From Mimachlamys varia (lineage: Eukaryota > Mollusca > Bivalvia > Pectinida > Pectinidae), in NCBI GenBank assembly GCA_947623455.1, contig OX392534.1, forward strand, positions 32,672,926-32,736,925: 64,000 nt of DNA. Direction: 5' to 3'. Position 1 is the first letter of the stretch. Each line of letters opens with the position of its first letter. The position numbers and the translations under genes are program-made. Below are positions 11,380-26,340 of the stretch, in pieces. The notes below the pieces were generated by a model. That model did not search any database, had not been told where the DNA came from, and saw nothing but the letters and a program-made list of their open reading frames with translations.

Positions 11380-14355
11380 GGTAAATCAGTACGGTAATTA
11401 CGGTAAGGATCTGTGATCGAAGTATACCGATAATTACGGTAAGGATCTGTGATCGAAGTATACCGATAATTACAGTTAGGATCTGTGATCTATGTATACC
11501 GATAATTACGGTAAGGATATGTGATCTATGTATACCGATAATTACGATAACGATATGTGATCTAAGTATATCGATAATTACGGTAAGGATCTATGATCAA
11601 AGAATACCGATAATTACGGTAAGGATATGTGATCTAAGTATACCGATAATTACGGTAAGGATCTGTGATCGAAGTATACCGATAATTACGGTAAGGATAT
11701 GTGATCTAAGTATACCGATAATTACGGTAAGGATCTATGATCGAAGTATACCGATAATTACGGCAAGGATCTATGATCGAAGTATACCGATAATTACGGT
11801 AAGGATCTATGATCGAAGTATACCGATAATTACGGTAAGGATCTATGATCGAAGTATACCGATAATTACGGTAAGGATATATGATCGAAGTATACCGATA
11901 ATTACGGTAGGATCAGTGATCGAAGTATACCGATAATTACAGTTAGGATCTGTGATCTATGTATACCGATAATTACGGTAAGGATATGTGATCTATGTAT
12001 ACCGATAATTACGGTAAGGATATGTGATCTAAGTATATCGATAATTACGGTAAGGATATGTGATCGAAGTATACCGATAATTACGGTAAGGATATGTGAT
12101 CGAAGTATTACGATACTTACGGTAAGGATCTATGATCGAAGTATACCGATAATTACGGTAAGGATCTATGATCGAAGTATACCGATAATTACGGTAAGGA
12201 TCTGTGATCGAACAATACCGATAATTACGGTAAGGATCTATGATCGAAGTATACCGATAATTACGGTAAGGATCTGTGATCGAAGAATACCGATAATTAC
12301 GGTAAGGATCTATGATCGAAGTATACCGATATTTACGGTAAGGATCTGTGATCGAAGTATACCGATAATTACGGTAGGATCTGTGATCGAAGTATACCGA
12401 TAATTACGGTAAGGATCTATGATCGAAGTATACCGATATTTACGGTAAGGATCTGTGATCGAAGTATACCGATAATTACGGTAAGGATCTATGATCGAAG
12501 TATACCGATAATTACGGTAAGGATCTATGATCGAAGTATACCGATATTTACGGTAAGGATCTGTGATCGAAGTATACCGATAATTACGGTAAGGATCTAT
12601 GATCGAAGTATACCGATAATTACGGTAAGGATATGTGATCTATGTATACCGATAATTACGGTAAGGATCTGTGATCGAAGTATACCGATAATTACGGTAA
12701 GGATATGTGATCTATGTATACCGATAATTACGGTAAGGATCTGTGATCGAAGTATACCGATAATTACAGTTAGGATCTGTGATCTATGTATACCGATAAT
12801 TACGGTAAGGATATGTGATCTATGTATACCGATAATTACGGTAAGGATCTGTGATCGAAGTATACCGATAATTACAGTTAGGATCTGTGATCTATGTATA
12901 CCGATAATTACGGTAAGGATATGTGATCTATGTATACCGATAATTACGGTAAGGATCTGTGATCGAAGTATACCGATAATTACGGTAAGGATATGTGATC
13001 TATGTATACCGATAATTACGGTAAGGATCTGTGATCGAAGTATACCGATAATTACAGTTAGGATCTGTGATCTATGTATACCGATAATTACAGTAAGGAT
13101 ATGTGATCTATGTATACCGATGAATACGGTAAGGATCTGTGATCGAAGTATACCGATAATTACGGTTAGGATCTGTGATCGAAGTATACCGATCATTACG
13201 ATAAGGATCTGTGATCGAAGTATACCGATAATTACAGTTAGGATCTGTGATCTATGTATACCGATAATTACGGTAAGGATATGTGATCTATGTATACCGA
13301 TAATTACGGTAAGGATCTTTGATCGAAGTATACCGATAATTACGGTAAGGATATTTGATCTATGTATACCGATAATTACGGTAAGGATATGTGATCTAAG
13401 TATATCGATAATTACGGTAGGATCAGTGATCGAAGTATACCGATAATTACAGTTAGGATCTGTGATCTATGTATACCGATAATTACGGTAAGGATATGTG
13501 ATCGAAGTATACCGATAATTACAGTTAGGATCTGTGATCTATGTATACCGATAATTACGGTAAGGATATGTGATCGAAGTATACCGATAATTACGGTAGG
13601 ATCAGTGATCGAAGTATACCGATAATTACAGTTAGGATCTGTGATCTATGTATACCGATAATTACGGTAAGGATATGTGATCTATGTATACCGATAATTA
13701 CAGTTAGGATCTGTGATCTAAGTATACTGATAATTACGGTAAGGATATGTGATCGAAGTATACCGATAATTACGGTAGGATCAGTGATCGAAGTATACCG
13801 ATAATTACAGTTAGGATCTGTGATCGAAGTATACCGATAATTACAGTTAGGATCAGTGATCGAAGTATACCGATAATTACAGTTAGGATCTGTGATCGAA
13901 GTATACCGATAATTACAGTTAGGATCAGTGATCGAAGTATACCGATAATTACAGTTAGGATCTGTGATCTATGTATACCGATAATTACGGTAAGGATATG
14001 TGATCTATGTATACCGATAATTACGGTAAGGATCTATGATCAAAGTATACCGATAATTACGGTAAGGGTATGTGATCTAAGTATACCGATAATTACGGTA
14101 AGGATCTATGATCGAAGTATACCGATAATTACGGCAAGGATCTATGATCTAAGTATACCGATAATTACGGTAAGGATCTATGATCGAAGTATACCGATAA
14201 TTACGGTAAGGATCTATGATCGAAGTATACCGATAATTACGGTAAGGATCTATGATCGAAGTATACCGATAATTACGGTAGGATCAGTGATCGAAGTATA
14301 CCGATAATTACAGTTAGGATCTGTGATCTATGTATACCGATAATTACGGTAAGGA

Positions 14356-17300
14356 TATGTGATCTATGTATACCGATAATTACGGTAAGGATATGTGATC
14401 TAAGTATATCGATAATTACGGTAAGGATATGTGATCGAAGTATACCGATAATTACGGTAAGGATGTGTGATCGAAGTATTACGATACTTACGGTAAGGAT
14501 CTATGATCGAAGTATACCGATAATTACGGTAAGGATCTATGATCGAAGTATACCGATAATTACGGTAAGGATCTGTGATCGAAGAATACCGATAATTACG
14601 GTAAGGATCTATGATCGAAGTATACCGATAATTACGGTAAGGATCTGTGATCGAAGAATACCGATAATTACGGTAAGGATCTATGATCGAAGTATACCGA
14701 TATTTACGGTAAGGATCTATGATCGAAGTATACCGATAATTACGGTAAGGATCTGTGATCGAAGTATACCGATAATTACGGTAGGATCTATGATCGAAGT
14801 ATACCGATATTTACGGTAAGGATCTGTGATCGAAGTATACCGATAATTACGGTAAGGATCTATGATCGAAGTATACCGATAATTACGGTAGGATCAGTGA
14901 TCGAAGTATACCGATAATTACGGTAAGGATCTGTGATCGAAGTATACCGATAATTACGGTAAGGATCTATGATCTAAGTATACCGATAATTACGGTAGGA
15001 TCTGTGATCGAAGTATACCGATAATTACGATAAGGATCTGTGATCGAAGTATACCGATAATTACAGTTAGGATCTGTGATCGAAGTATACCGATAATTAC
15101 GGTAAGGATATGTGATCGAAGTATACCGATAATTACAGTTAGGATCTGTGATCTAAGTATACCGATAATTACGGTAAGGATATGTGATCGAAGTATACCG
15201 ATAATTACAGTTAGGATCTGTGATCTATGTATATCGATAATTACGGTAGGATCAGTGATCGAAGTATACCGATAATTACAGTTAGGATCTGTGATCTATG
15301 TATACCGATAATTACGGTAAGGATATGTGATCGAAGTATACCGATAATTACAGTTAGGATCTGTGATCTAAGTATACCGATAATTACGGTAAGGATATGT
15401 GATCGAAGTATACCGATAATTACGGTAGGATCAGTGATCGAAGTATACCGATAATTACAGTTAGGATCTGTGATCTATGTATACCGATAATTACGGTAAG
15501 GATATGTGATCTATGTATACCGATAATTACGGTAAGGATATGTGATCGAAGTATACCGATAATTACAGTTAGGATCTGTGATCTATGTATACCGATAATT
15601 ACGGTAAGGATATGTGATCTATGTATACCGATAATTACGGTAAGGATCTATGATCAAAGAATACCGATAATTACGGTAAGGATATGTGATCTAAGTATAC
15701 CGATAATTACGGTAAGGATCTGTGATCGAAGTATACCGATAATTACGGTAAGGATATGTGATCTAAGTATACCGATAATTACGGTAAGGATCTATGATCG
15801 AAGTATACCGATAATTACGGCAAGGATCTATGATCTAAGTATACCGATAATTACGGTAAGGATCTATGATCGAAGTATACCGATAATTACGGTAAGGATC
15901 TATGATCGAAGTATAACGATAATTACGGTAAGGATCTATGATCGAAGTATACCGATAATTACGGTAGGATCAGTGATCGAAGTATACCGATAATTACAGT
16001 TAGGATCTGTGATCTATGTATACCGATAATTACGGTAAGGATATGTGATCTATGTATACCGATAATTACGGTAAGGATATGTGATCTAAGTATATCGATA
16101 ATTACGGTAAGGATATGTGATCGAAGTATACCGATAATTACAGTAAGGATGTGTGATCGAAGTATTACGATACTTACGGTAAGGATCTATGATCGAAGTA
16201 TACCGATAATTACGGTAAGGATCTATGATCGAAGTATACCGATAATTACGGTAAGGATCTGTGATCGAAGAATACCGATAATTACGGTAAGGATCTATGA
16301 TCGAAGTATACCGATAATTACGGTAAGGATCTGTGATCGAAGAATACCGATAATTACGGTAAGGATCTATGATCGAAGTATACCGATATTTACGGTAAGG
16401 ATCTATGATCGAAGTATACCGATAATTACGGTAAGGATCTGTGTTCGAAGTATACCGATAATTACGGTAGGATCTATGATCGAAGTATACCGATATTTAC
16501 GGTAAGGATCTGTGATCGAAGTATACCGATAATTACGGTAAGGATCTATGATCGAAGTATACCGATAATTACGGTAAGGATCTATGATCGAAGTATACCG
16601 ATATTTACGGTAAGGATCTGTGATCGAAGTATACCGATAATTACGGTAATGATCTATGATCGAAGTATACCGATATTTACGGTAAGGATCTGTGATCGAA
16701 GTATACCGATAATTACGGTAAGGATCTGTGATCGAAGTATACCGATAATTACGGTAAGGATCTATGATCTAAGTATACCGATAATTACGGTAGGATCTGT
16801 GATCGAAGTATACTGATAATTACGGTAAGGATCTATGATCTAAGTATACCGATAATTACGGTAGGATCTGTGATCGAAGTATACCGATAATTACAGTTAG
16901 GATCTGTGATCTATGTATATCGATAATTACGGTAAGGATATGTGATCGAAGTATACCGATAATTACAGTTAGGATCTGTGATCTATGTATATCGATAATT
17001 ACGGTAGGATCAGTGATCGAAGTATACCGATAATTACAGTTAGGATCTGTGATCTATGTATACCGATAATTACGGTAAGGATATGTGATCGAAGTATACC
17101 GATAATTACAGTTAGGATCTGTGATCTAAGTATACCGATAATTACGGTAAGGATATGTGATCGAAGTATACCGATAATTACGGTAGGATCAGTGATCGAA
17201 GTATACCGATAATTACAGTTAGGATCTGTGATCTATGTATACCGATAATTACGGTAAGGATATGTGATCTATGTATACCGATAATTACGGTAAGGATATG

Positions 17301-20300
17301 TGATCTATGTATACCGATAATTACGGTAAGGATATGTGATCGAAGTATACCGATAATTACAGTTAGGATCTGTGATCTATGTATACCGATAATTACGGTA
17401 AGGATATGTGATCGAAGTATACCGATAATTACAGTTAGGATCTGTGATCTAAGTATACCGATAATTACGGTAAGGATCTGTGATCAAAGTATACCGATAA
17501 TTACGGTAAGGATCTGTGATCAAAGTATACCGATAATTACGGTAAGGATCTATGATCAAAGTATACCGATAATTACGGTAAGGATCTGTGATCAAAGTAT
17601 ACCGATAATTACGGTAAGGGTCTGTGATCAAAGTATACCGATAATTACGGTAAGGATCTATGATCAAAGTATACCGATAATTACGGTAAGGATCTGTGAT
17701 CAAAGTATACCGATAATTACGGTAAGGATCTATGATCTAAGTATACCGATAATTACGGTAAGGATCTGTGATCAAAGTATACCGATAATTACGGTAAGGA
17801 TCTGTGATCAAAGTATACCGATACTTACGGTAAGGATCTGTGATCAAAGTATACCGATAATTACGGTAAGGATCTGTGATCAAAGTATACCGATAATTAC
17901 GGTAAGGATCTGTGATCAAAGTATACCGATAATTACGGTAAGGATCTATGATCGAAGTATACCGATAATTACGGTTAGGGTCTGTGATCGAAGTATACCG
18001 ATAATTACGGTGAGGATCTGTGATCGAAGTATACCGATGATTACAGTAAGGATCTGTGATCGAAGTATAACGATAATTACAGTAAGGATCTGTGATTGAA
18101 GTATACCGACAATTACGGTAAGGATCTATAATCGTAGTATACCGATAATTACGATAAGGATCTATGATCGAAGTATACCGATAATTACGATAGGATCTGT
18201 GATCGAAGTATACCGATAGTTATGGTAGGATCTGTGATCGAAGTATACCGATAATTACGGTAAGGATCTATGATCGAAGTATACCGATAATTACGGTAAG
18301 GATCTGTGATCGAAGTATACCGATAATTATGGTAGGATCTGTGATCGAAGTATACCGATAATTACGGTGAGGATCTGTGATCGAAGTATACCGATAATTA
18401 CGGTAAGGATCTGTGATCGAAGTATACCGATAATTACGGTGAGGATCTGTGATCGAAGTATACCGATGATTACAGTTAGGATCTGTGATCGAAGTATACC
18501 GATAATTACGGTAAGGATCTATGATCGAAGTATACCGATAATTACGGTAAGGATCTATGATCGAAGTATACCGATAATTACGGTAGGATCTGTGATCGAA
18601 GTATAACGATAATTACGGTAAGGATCTATGATCGAAGTATACCGATAATTACGGTAAGGATCTATGATCGAAGTATACCGATAATTACGGTAAGGATCTA
18701 TGATCGAAGTATACTGATAATTACGGTAAGGATCTATGATCGAAGTATACCGATAATTACGGTAAGGATCTATGATCGAAGTATACTGATAATTACGGTA
18801 AGGATCTATGATCGAAGTATACTGATAATTACGGTAAGGATCTGTGATCGAAGTATACCGATAATTACGGTAAGGATCTGTGATCGAAGTGTACCGATAA
18901 TTACGGTAGGATCTATGATCGAAGTATACCGATAATTACAGTAAGGATCTGTGATCGAAGTATACCGATAATTACGGTAAGGATCTGTGGTCGGAGTATA
19001 CCGATAATTACCGTTAGGATCTATGATCGGAGTATACCGATAATTACGGTTAGGATCTATGATCGAAGTATACCGATAATTACGGTAAGGATCTATGATC
19101 GAAGTATACCGATAATTACGGTAAGGATCTATGATCGAAGTATACTGATAATTACGGTAAGGATCTATGATCGAAGTATACCGATAATTACGGTAAGGAT
19201 CTATGATCGAAGTATACTGATAATTACGGTAATGATCTATGATCGAAGTATACTGATAATTACGGTAAGGATCTGTGATCGAAGTATACCGATAATTACG
19301 GTAAGGATCTGTGATCGAAGTGTACCGATAATTACGGTAGGATCTATGATCGAAGTATACCGATAATTACGGTTAGGATCTATGATCGAAGTATACCGAT
19401 AATTACGGTAAGGATCTATGATCGAAGTATACCGATAATTACGGTAAGGATCTATGATCGAAGTATACTGATAATTACGGTAAGGATCTATGATCGAAGT
19501 ATACCGATAATTACGGTAAGGATCTATGATCGAAGTATACTGATAATTACGGTAAGGATCTATGATCGAAGTATACCGATAATTACGGTAGGATCTGTGA
19601 TCGAAGTATATCGATAATTACGGTAAGGATCTGTGATCTATGTATACCGATAATTACGGTAAGGATATGTGATCTAAGTATATCGATAATTACGGTAAGG
19701 ATATGTGATCGAAGTATACCGATAATTACGGTAAGGATGTGTGATCGAAGTATTACGATACTTACGGTAAGGATCTATGATCGAAGTATACCGATAATTA
19801 CGGTAAGGATCTATGATCGAAGTATACCGATAATTACGGTAAGGATCTGTGATCGAAGAATACCGATAATTACGGTAAGGATCTATGATCGAAGTATACC
19901 GATAATTACGGTAAGGATCTGTGATCGAAGAATACCGATAATTACGGTAAGGATCTATGATCGAAGTATACCGATATTTACGGTAAGGATCTATGATCGA
20001 AGTATACCGATAATTACGGTAAGGATCTGTGATCGAAGTATACCGATAATTACGGTAGGATCTATGATCGAAGTATACCGATAATTACGGTAAGGATCTG
20101 TGATCGAAGTATACCGATAATTACGGTAAGGATCTATGATCGAAGTATACCGATAATTACGGTAGGATCAGTGATCGAAGTATACCGATAATTACGGTAA
20201 GGATCTGTGATCGAAGTATACCGATAATTACGGTAAGGATCTATGATCTAAGTATACCGATAATTACGGTAGGATCTGTGATCGAAGTATACCGATAATT

Positions 20301-23300
20301 ACGATAAGGATCTGTGATCGAAGTATACCGATAATTACAGTTAGGATCTGTGATCGAAGTATACCGATAATTACGGTAAGGATATGTGATCGAAGTATAC
20401 CGATAATTACAGTTAGGATCTGTGATCTAAGTATACCGATAATTACGGTAAGGATATGTGATCGAAGTATACCGATAATTACAGTTAGGATCTGTGATCT
20501 ATGTATATCGATAATTACGGTAGGATCAGTGATCGAAGTATACCGATAATTACAGTTAGGATCTGTGATCTATGTATACCGATAATTACGGTAAGGATAT
20601 GTGATCGAAGTATACCGATAATTACAGTTAGGATCTGTGATCTAAGTATACCGATAATTACGGTAAGGATATGTGATCGAAGTATACCGATAATTACGGT
20701 AGGATCAGTGATCGAAGTATACCGATAATTACAGTTAGGATCTGTGATCTATGTATACCGATAATTACGGTAAGGATATGTGATCTATGTATACCGATAA
20801 TTACGGTAAGGATATGTGATCTATGTATACCGATAATTACGGTAAGGATATGTGATCGAAGTATACCGATAATTACAGTTAGGATCTGTGATCTATGTAT
20901 ACCGATAATTACGGTAAGGATATGTGATCTATGTATACCGATAATTACGGTAAGGATCTATGATCAAAGAATACCGATAATTACGGTAAGGATATGTGAT
21001 CTAAGTATACCGATAATTACGGTAAGGATCTGTGATCGAAGTATACCGATAATTACGGTAAGGATATGTGATCTAAGTATACCGATAATTACGGTAAGGA
21101 TCTATGATCGAAGTATACCGATAATTACGGCAAGGATCTATGATCTAAGTATACCGATAATTACGGTAAGGATCTATGATCGAAGTATACCGATAATTAC
21201 GGTAAGGATCTATGATCGAAGTATAACGATAATTACGGTAAGGATCTATGATCGAAGTATACCGATAATTACGGTAGGATCAGTGATCGAAGTATACCGA
21301 TAATTACCGTTAGGATCTGTGATCTATGTATACCGATAATTACGGTAAGGATATGTGATCTATGTATACCGATAATTACGGTAAGGATATGTGATCTAAG
21401 TATATCGATAATTACGGTAAGGATATGTGATCGAAGTATACCGATAATTACAGTAAGGATGTGTGATCGAAGTATTACGATACTTACGGTAAGGATCTAT
21501 GATCGAAGTATACCGATAATTACGGTAAGGATCTATGATCGAAGTATACCGATAATTACGGTAAGGATCTGTGATCGAAGAATACCGATAATTACGGTAA
21601 GGATCTATGATCGAAGTATACCGATAATTACGGTAAGGATCTGTGATCGAAGAATACCGATAATTACGGTAAGGATCTATGATCGAAGTATACCGATATT
21701 TACGGTAAGGATCTATGATCGAAGTATACCGATAATTACGGTAAGGATCTGTGTTCGAAGTATACCGATAATTACGGTAGGATCTATGATCGAAGTATAC
21801 CGATATTTACGGTAAGGATCTGTGATCGAAGTATACCGATAATTACGGTAAGGATCTATGATCGAAGTATACCGATAATTACGGTAAGGATCTATGATCG
21901 AAGTATACCGATATTTACGGTAAGGATCTGTGATCGAAGTATACCGATAATTACGGTAATGATCTATGATCGAAGTATACCGATATTTACGGTAAGGATC
22001 TGTGATCGAAGTATACCGATAATTACGGTAAGGATCTGTGATCGAAGTATACCGATAATTACGGTAAGGATCTATGATCTAAGTATACCGATAATTACGG
22101 TAGGATCTGTGATCGAAGTATACTGATAATTACGGTAAGGATCTATGATCTAAGTATACCGATAATTACGGTAGGATCTGTGATCGAAGTATACCGATAA
22201 TTACAGTTAGGATCTGTGATCTATGTATATCGATAATTACGGTAAGGATATGTGATCGAAGTATACCGATAATTACAGTTAGGATCTGTGATCTATGTAT
22301 ATCGATAATTACGGTAGGATCAGTGATCGAAGTATACCGATAATTACAGTTAGGATCTGTGATCTATGTATACCGATAATTACGGTAAGGATATGTGATC
22401 GAAGTATACCGATAATTACAGTTAGGATCTGTGATCTAAGTATACCGATAATTACGGTAAGGATATGTGATCGAAGTATACCGATAATTACGGTAGGATC
22501 AGTGATCGAAGTATACCGATAATTACAGTTAGGATCTGTGATCTATGTATACCGATAATTACGGTAAGGATATGTGATCTATGTATACCGATAATTACGG
22601 TAAGGATATGTGATCTATGTATACCGATAATTACGGTAAGGATATGTGATCGAAGTATACCGATAATTACAGTTAGGATCTGTGATCTATGTATACCGAT
22701 AATTACGGTAAGGATATGTGATCGAAGTATACCGATAATTACAGTTAGGATCTGTGATCTAAGTATACCGATAATTACGGTAAGGATCTGTGATCAAAGT
22801 ATACCGATAATTACGGTAAGGATCTGTGATCAAAGTATACCGATAATTACGGTAAGGATCTATGATCAAAGTATACCGATAATTACGGTAAGGATCTGTG
22901 ATCAAAGTATACCGATAATTACGGTAAGGGTCTGTGATCAAAGTATACCGATAATTACGGTAAGGATCTATGATCAAAGTATACCGATAATTACGGTAAG
23001 GATCTGTGATCAAAGTATACCGATAATTACGGTAAGGATCTATGATCTAAGTATACCGATAATTACGGTAAGGATCTGTGATCAAAGTATACCGATAATT
23101 ACGGTAAGGATCTGTGATCAAAGTATACCGATACTTACGGTAAGGATCTGTGATCAAAGTATACCGATAATTACGGTAAGGATCTGTGATCAAAGTATAC
23201 CGATAATTACGGTAAGGATCTGTGATCAAAGTATACCGATAATTACGGTAAGGATCTATGATCGAAGTATACCGATAATTACGGTTAGGGTCTGTGATCG

Positions 23301-24005
23301 AAGTATACCGATAATTACGGTGAGGATCTGTGATCGAAGTATACCGATGATTACAGTAAGGATCTGTGATCGAAGTATAACGATAATTACAGTAAGGATC
23401 TGTGATTGAAGTATACCGACAATTACGGTAAGGATCTATAATCGTAGTATACCGATAATTACGATAAGGATCTATGATCGAAGTATACCGATAATTACGA
23501 TAGGATCTGTGATCGAAGTATACCGATAGTTACGGTAGGATCTGTGATCGAAGTATACCGATAATTACGGTAAGGATCTATGATCGAAGTATACCGATAA
23601 TTACGGTAAGGATCTGTGATCGAAGTATACCGATAATTATGGTAGGATCTGTGATCGAAGTATACCGATAATTACGGTGAGGATCTGTGATCGAAGTATA
23701 CCGATAATTACGGTAAGGATCTGTGATCGAAGTATACCGATAATTACGGTGAGGATCTGTGATCGAAGTATACCGATGATTACAGTTAGGATCTGTGATC
23801 GAAGTATACCGATAATTACGGTAAGGATCTATGATCGAAGTATACCGATAATTACGGTAAGGATCTATGATCGAAGTATACCGATAATTACGGTAGGATC
23901 TGTGATCGAAGTATAACGATAATTACAGTAAGGATCTGTGATCGAAGTATACCGATAATTACGGTAAGGATCTGTGGTCGGAGTATACCGATAATTACCG
24001 TTAGG
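14356..24005. repeat. 5.3-kb tandem segmental duplication inside the 36-bp satellite
   Basis: The pattern of monomer variants at about 14,356-19,020 recurs at about 19,630-24,005. The offset is 5274 bp in the first part and 5310 bp after about 15.5 kb, because copy 2 has one extra 36-bp monomer. Copy 2 also lacks about 340 bp corresponding to about 18,606-18,945. Rare markers recur at the shifted positions, for example AAGGATGTGTGATCG with the adjacent TATTACGATACTTACGG at 14,463/19,737 and 16,149/21,459. Within each copy there is a further partial repeat of about 1.7 kb. Confidence 0.85.
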
Positions 24006-26340
24006 ATCTGTGATCGAAGTATACCGATAATTACGGTAGGATCTGTGATCGAAGTATACCGATAATTACGGTAGGATCTGTGATCGAAGTATACCGATAA
24101 TTACGGTAAGGATCTGTGATCGAAGTATACCGATAATTACAGTAAGGATCTGTGATCGAAGTATACCGATAATTACGGTAAGGATATGTGATCGAAGTAT
24201 ACCGATAATTACGGTAAGGATCTGTGATCGAAGTATACCGATAATTACGGTAAGGATATGTGATCGAAGTATACCGATAATTACGGTTAGGATCTATGAT
24301 CGAAGTATACCGATAATTACGGTAGGATCTATGATCGAAGTATACCGATAATTACGGTAGGATCTGTGATCGAAGTATACCGATAATTACGGTAGGATCT
24401 GTGATCGAAGTATACCGATAATTACGGTAAGGAACTATGATCGAAGTATACCGATAATTACGGTAAGGAACTATGATCGAAGTATACCGATAATTACGGT
24501 ACGGAACTATGATCGAAGTATACCGATAATTACGGTAAGGATCTGTGATCGAAGTATACCGATAATTACGGTAAGGATATGTGATCGAAGTATACCGATA
24601 ATTACGGTAAGGAACTATGATCGAAGTATACCGATAATTACGGTAAGGATCTGTGATCGAAGTATACCGATAATTACGGTAAGGATATGTGATCGAAGTA
24701 TACCGATAATTACGGTAAGGAACTATGATCGAAGTATACCGATAATTACGGTAAGGATCTGTGATCGAAGTATACCGATAATTACGGTAAGGATATGTGA
24801 TCGAAGTATACCGATAATTACGGTAAGGAACTATGATCGAAGTATACCGATAATTACGGTAAGGATCTGTGATCGAAGTATACCGATAATTACGGTAAGG
24901 ATATGTGATCGAAGTATACCGATAATTACGGTAAGGAACTATGATCGAAGTATACCGATAATTACGGTAAGGATATGTGATCGAAGTATACCGATAATTA
25001 CGGTAGGATCTGTGATCGAAGTATACCGATAATTACGGTAAGGATATGTGATCGAAGTATACCGATAATTACGATAAGGATATGTGATCGAAGTATACCG
25101 ATAATTGCGGTAAGGATCTGTGATCGAAGTATACCGATAATTACGGTAGGATCTGTGATCGAAGTATACCGATAATTACGGTGAGGATCTGTGATCGAAG
25201 TATACCGACAATTACGGTAAGGATATGTGATCGAAGTATACCGATAATTACGGTAGGATCTGTGATCGAAGTATGCTGATAATTACGGTTAGGATCTGTG
25301 ATCGAAGTATGCTGATAATTACGGTTAGGATCTGTGATCGAAGTATACCGATAATTACGGTAAGGATATGTGATCGAAGTATACCGATAATTACGGTAGG
25401 ATCTGTGATCGAAGTATGCTGATAATTACGGTTAGGATCTGTGATCGAAGTATGCTGATAATTACGGTGAGGATCTGTGATCGAAGTATACCGATAATTA
25501 CGGTAAGGATCTGTGGTCGAAGTATACCGATAATTACGGTAAGGATCTGTGATCGAAGTATACCGATAATTACAGTACGGATCTATGTTCGAAGTATACC
25601 GATAATTACGGTAGGATCTATGATCGAAGTATACCGATAATTACAGTACGGATCTATGATCGAAGTATACCGATAATTACAGTTAGGATCTATGATCGAA
25701 GTATACCGATAATTAAGGTAAGGATATGTGATCGAAGTATACCGATAATTACAGTACGGATCTATGATCGAAGTATACCGATAATTACGGTAAGGATCTA
25801 TGATCGAAGTATACCGATAATTACAGTACGGATCTATGATCGAAGTATACCGATAATTACAGTTAGGATCTATGATCGAAGTATACCGATGATTACAGTT
25901 AGGATCTGTGATCGAAGTATACCGATAATTACAGTACGGATCTATGATCGAAGTATACCGATAATTACGGTAGGATCTATGATCGAAGTATACCGATAAT
26001 AACAGTTAGGATCTATGATCGAAATATACCGATAATTACGGTAAGGATCTGTGGTCGAAGTATACCGATAATTACGGTAAGGATCTGTGATCGAAATATA
26101 CCGATAATTACGGTAAGGATCTGTGATCGAAGTATACCGATAATTACGGTAATGATCTGTGATCGAAGTATACCGATAATTACGGTAAGGATATGTGATC
26201 GAGGTGTACCGATGATGACGGTAAGGATGTGTGATCGAGGTGTACCGATAATTACAGTTAGGATCTGTGATCTAAATATATCGATGGTTACTGGAAAGGC
26301 CAGCGATCAAAGTGTAAACATCTTTGGTCGAAGTATCAAG

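Larger units (their letters stand above)
9477..26290. repeat. Main 36-bp satellite array (about 16.8 kb)
   Basis: The longest uninterrupted run of 36-bp monomers, broken only by two foldback elements near its left end. Variant blocks include: GATCTAAG/GATCTATG variants at 9.9-16 kb, a GATCAAAG-rich block at 17.46-17.94 kb and again at 22.77-23.25 kb, and a three-monomer (108-bp) higher-order repeat at 24.4-24.96 kb. A 5.3-kb tandem duplication occupies 14.36-24.0 kb. Many single-base-shortened (35-bp) monomers break the reading frames. The last monomers before module C are degenerate (GGTTACTGGAAAGGCCAGCG). Confidence 0.95.
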
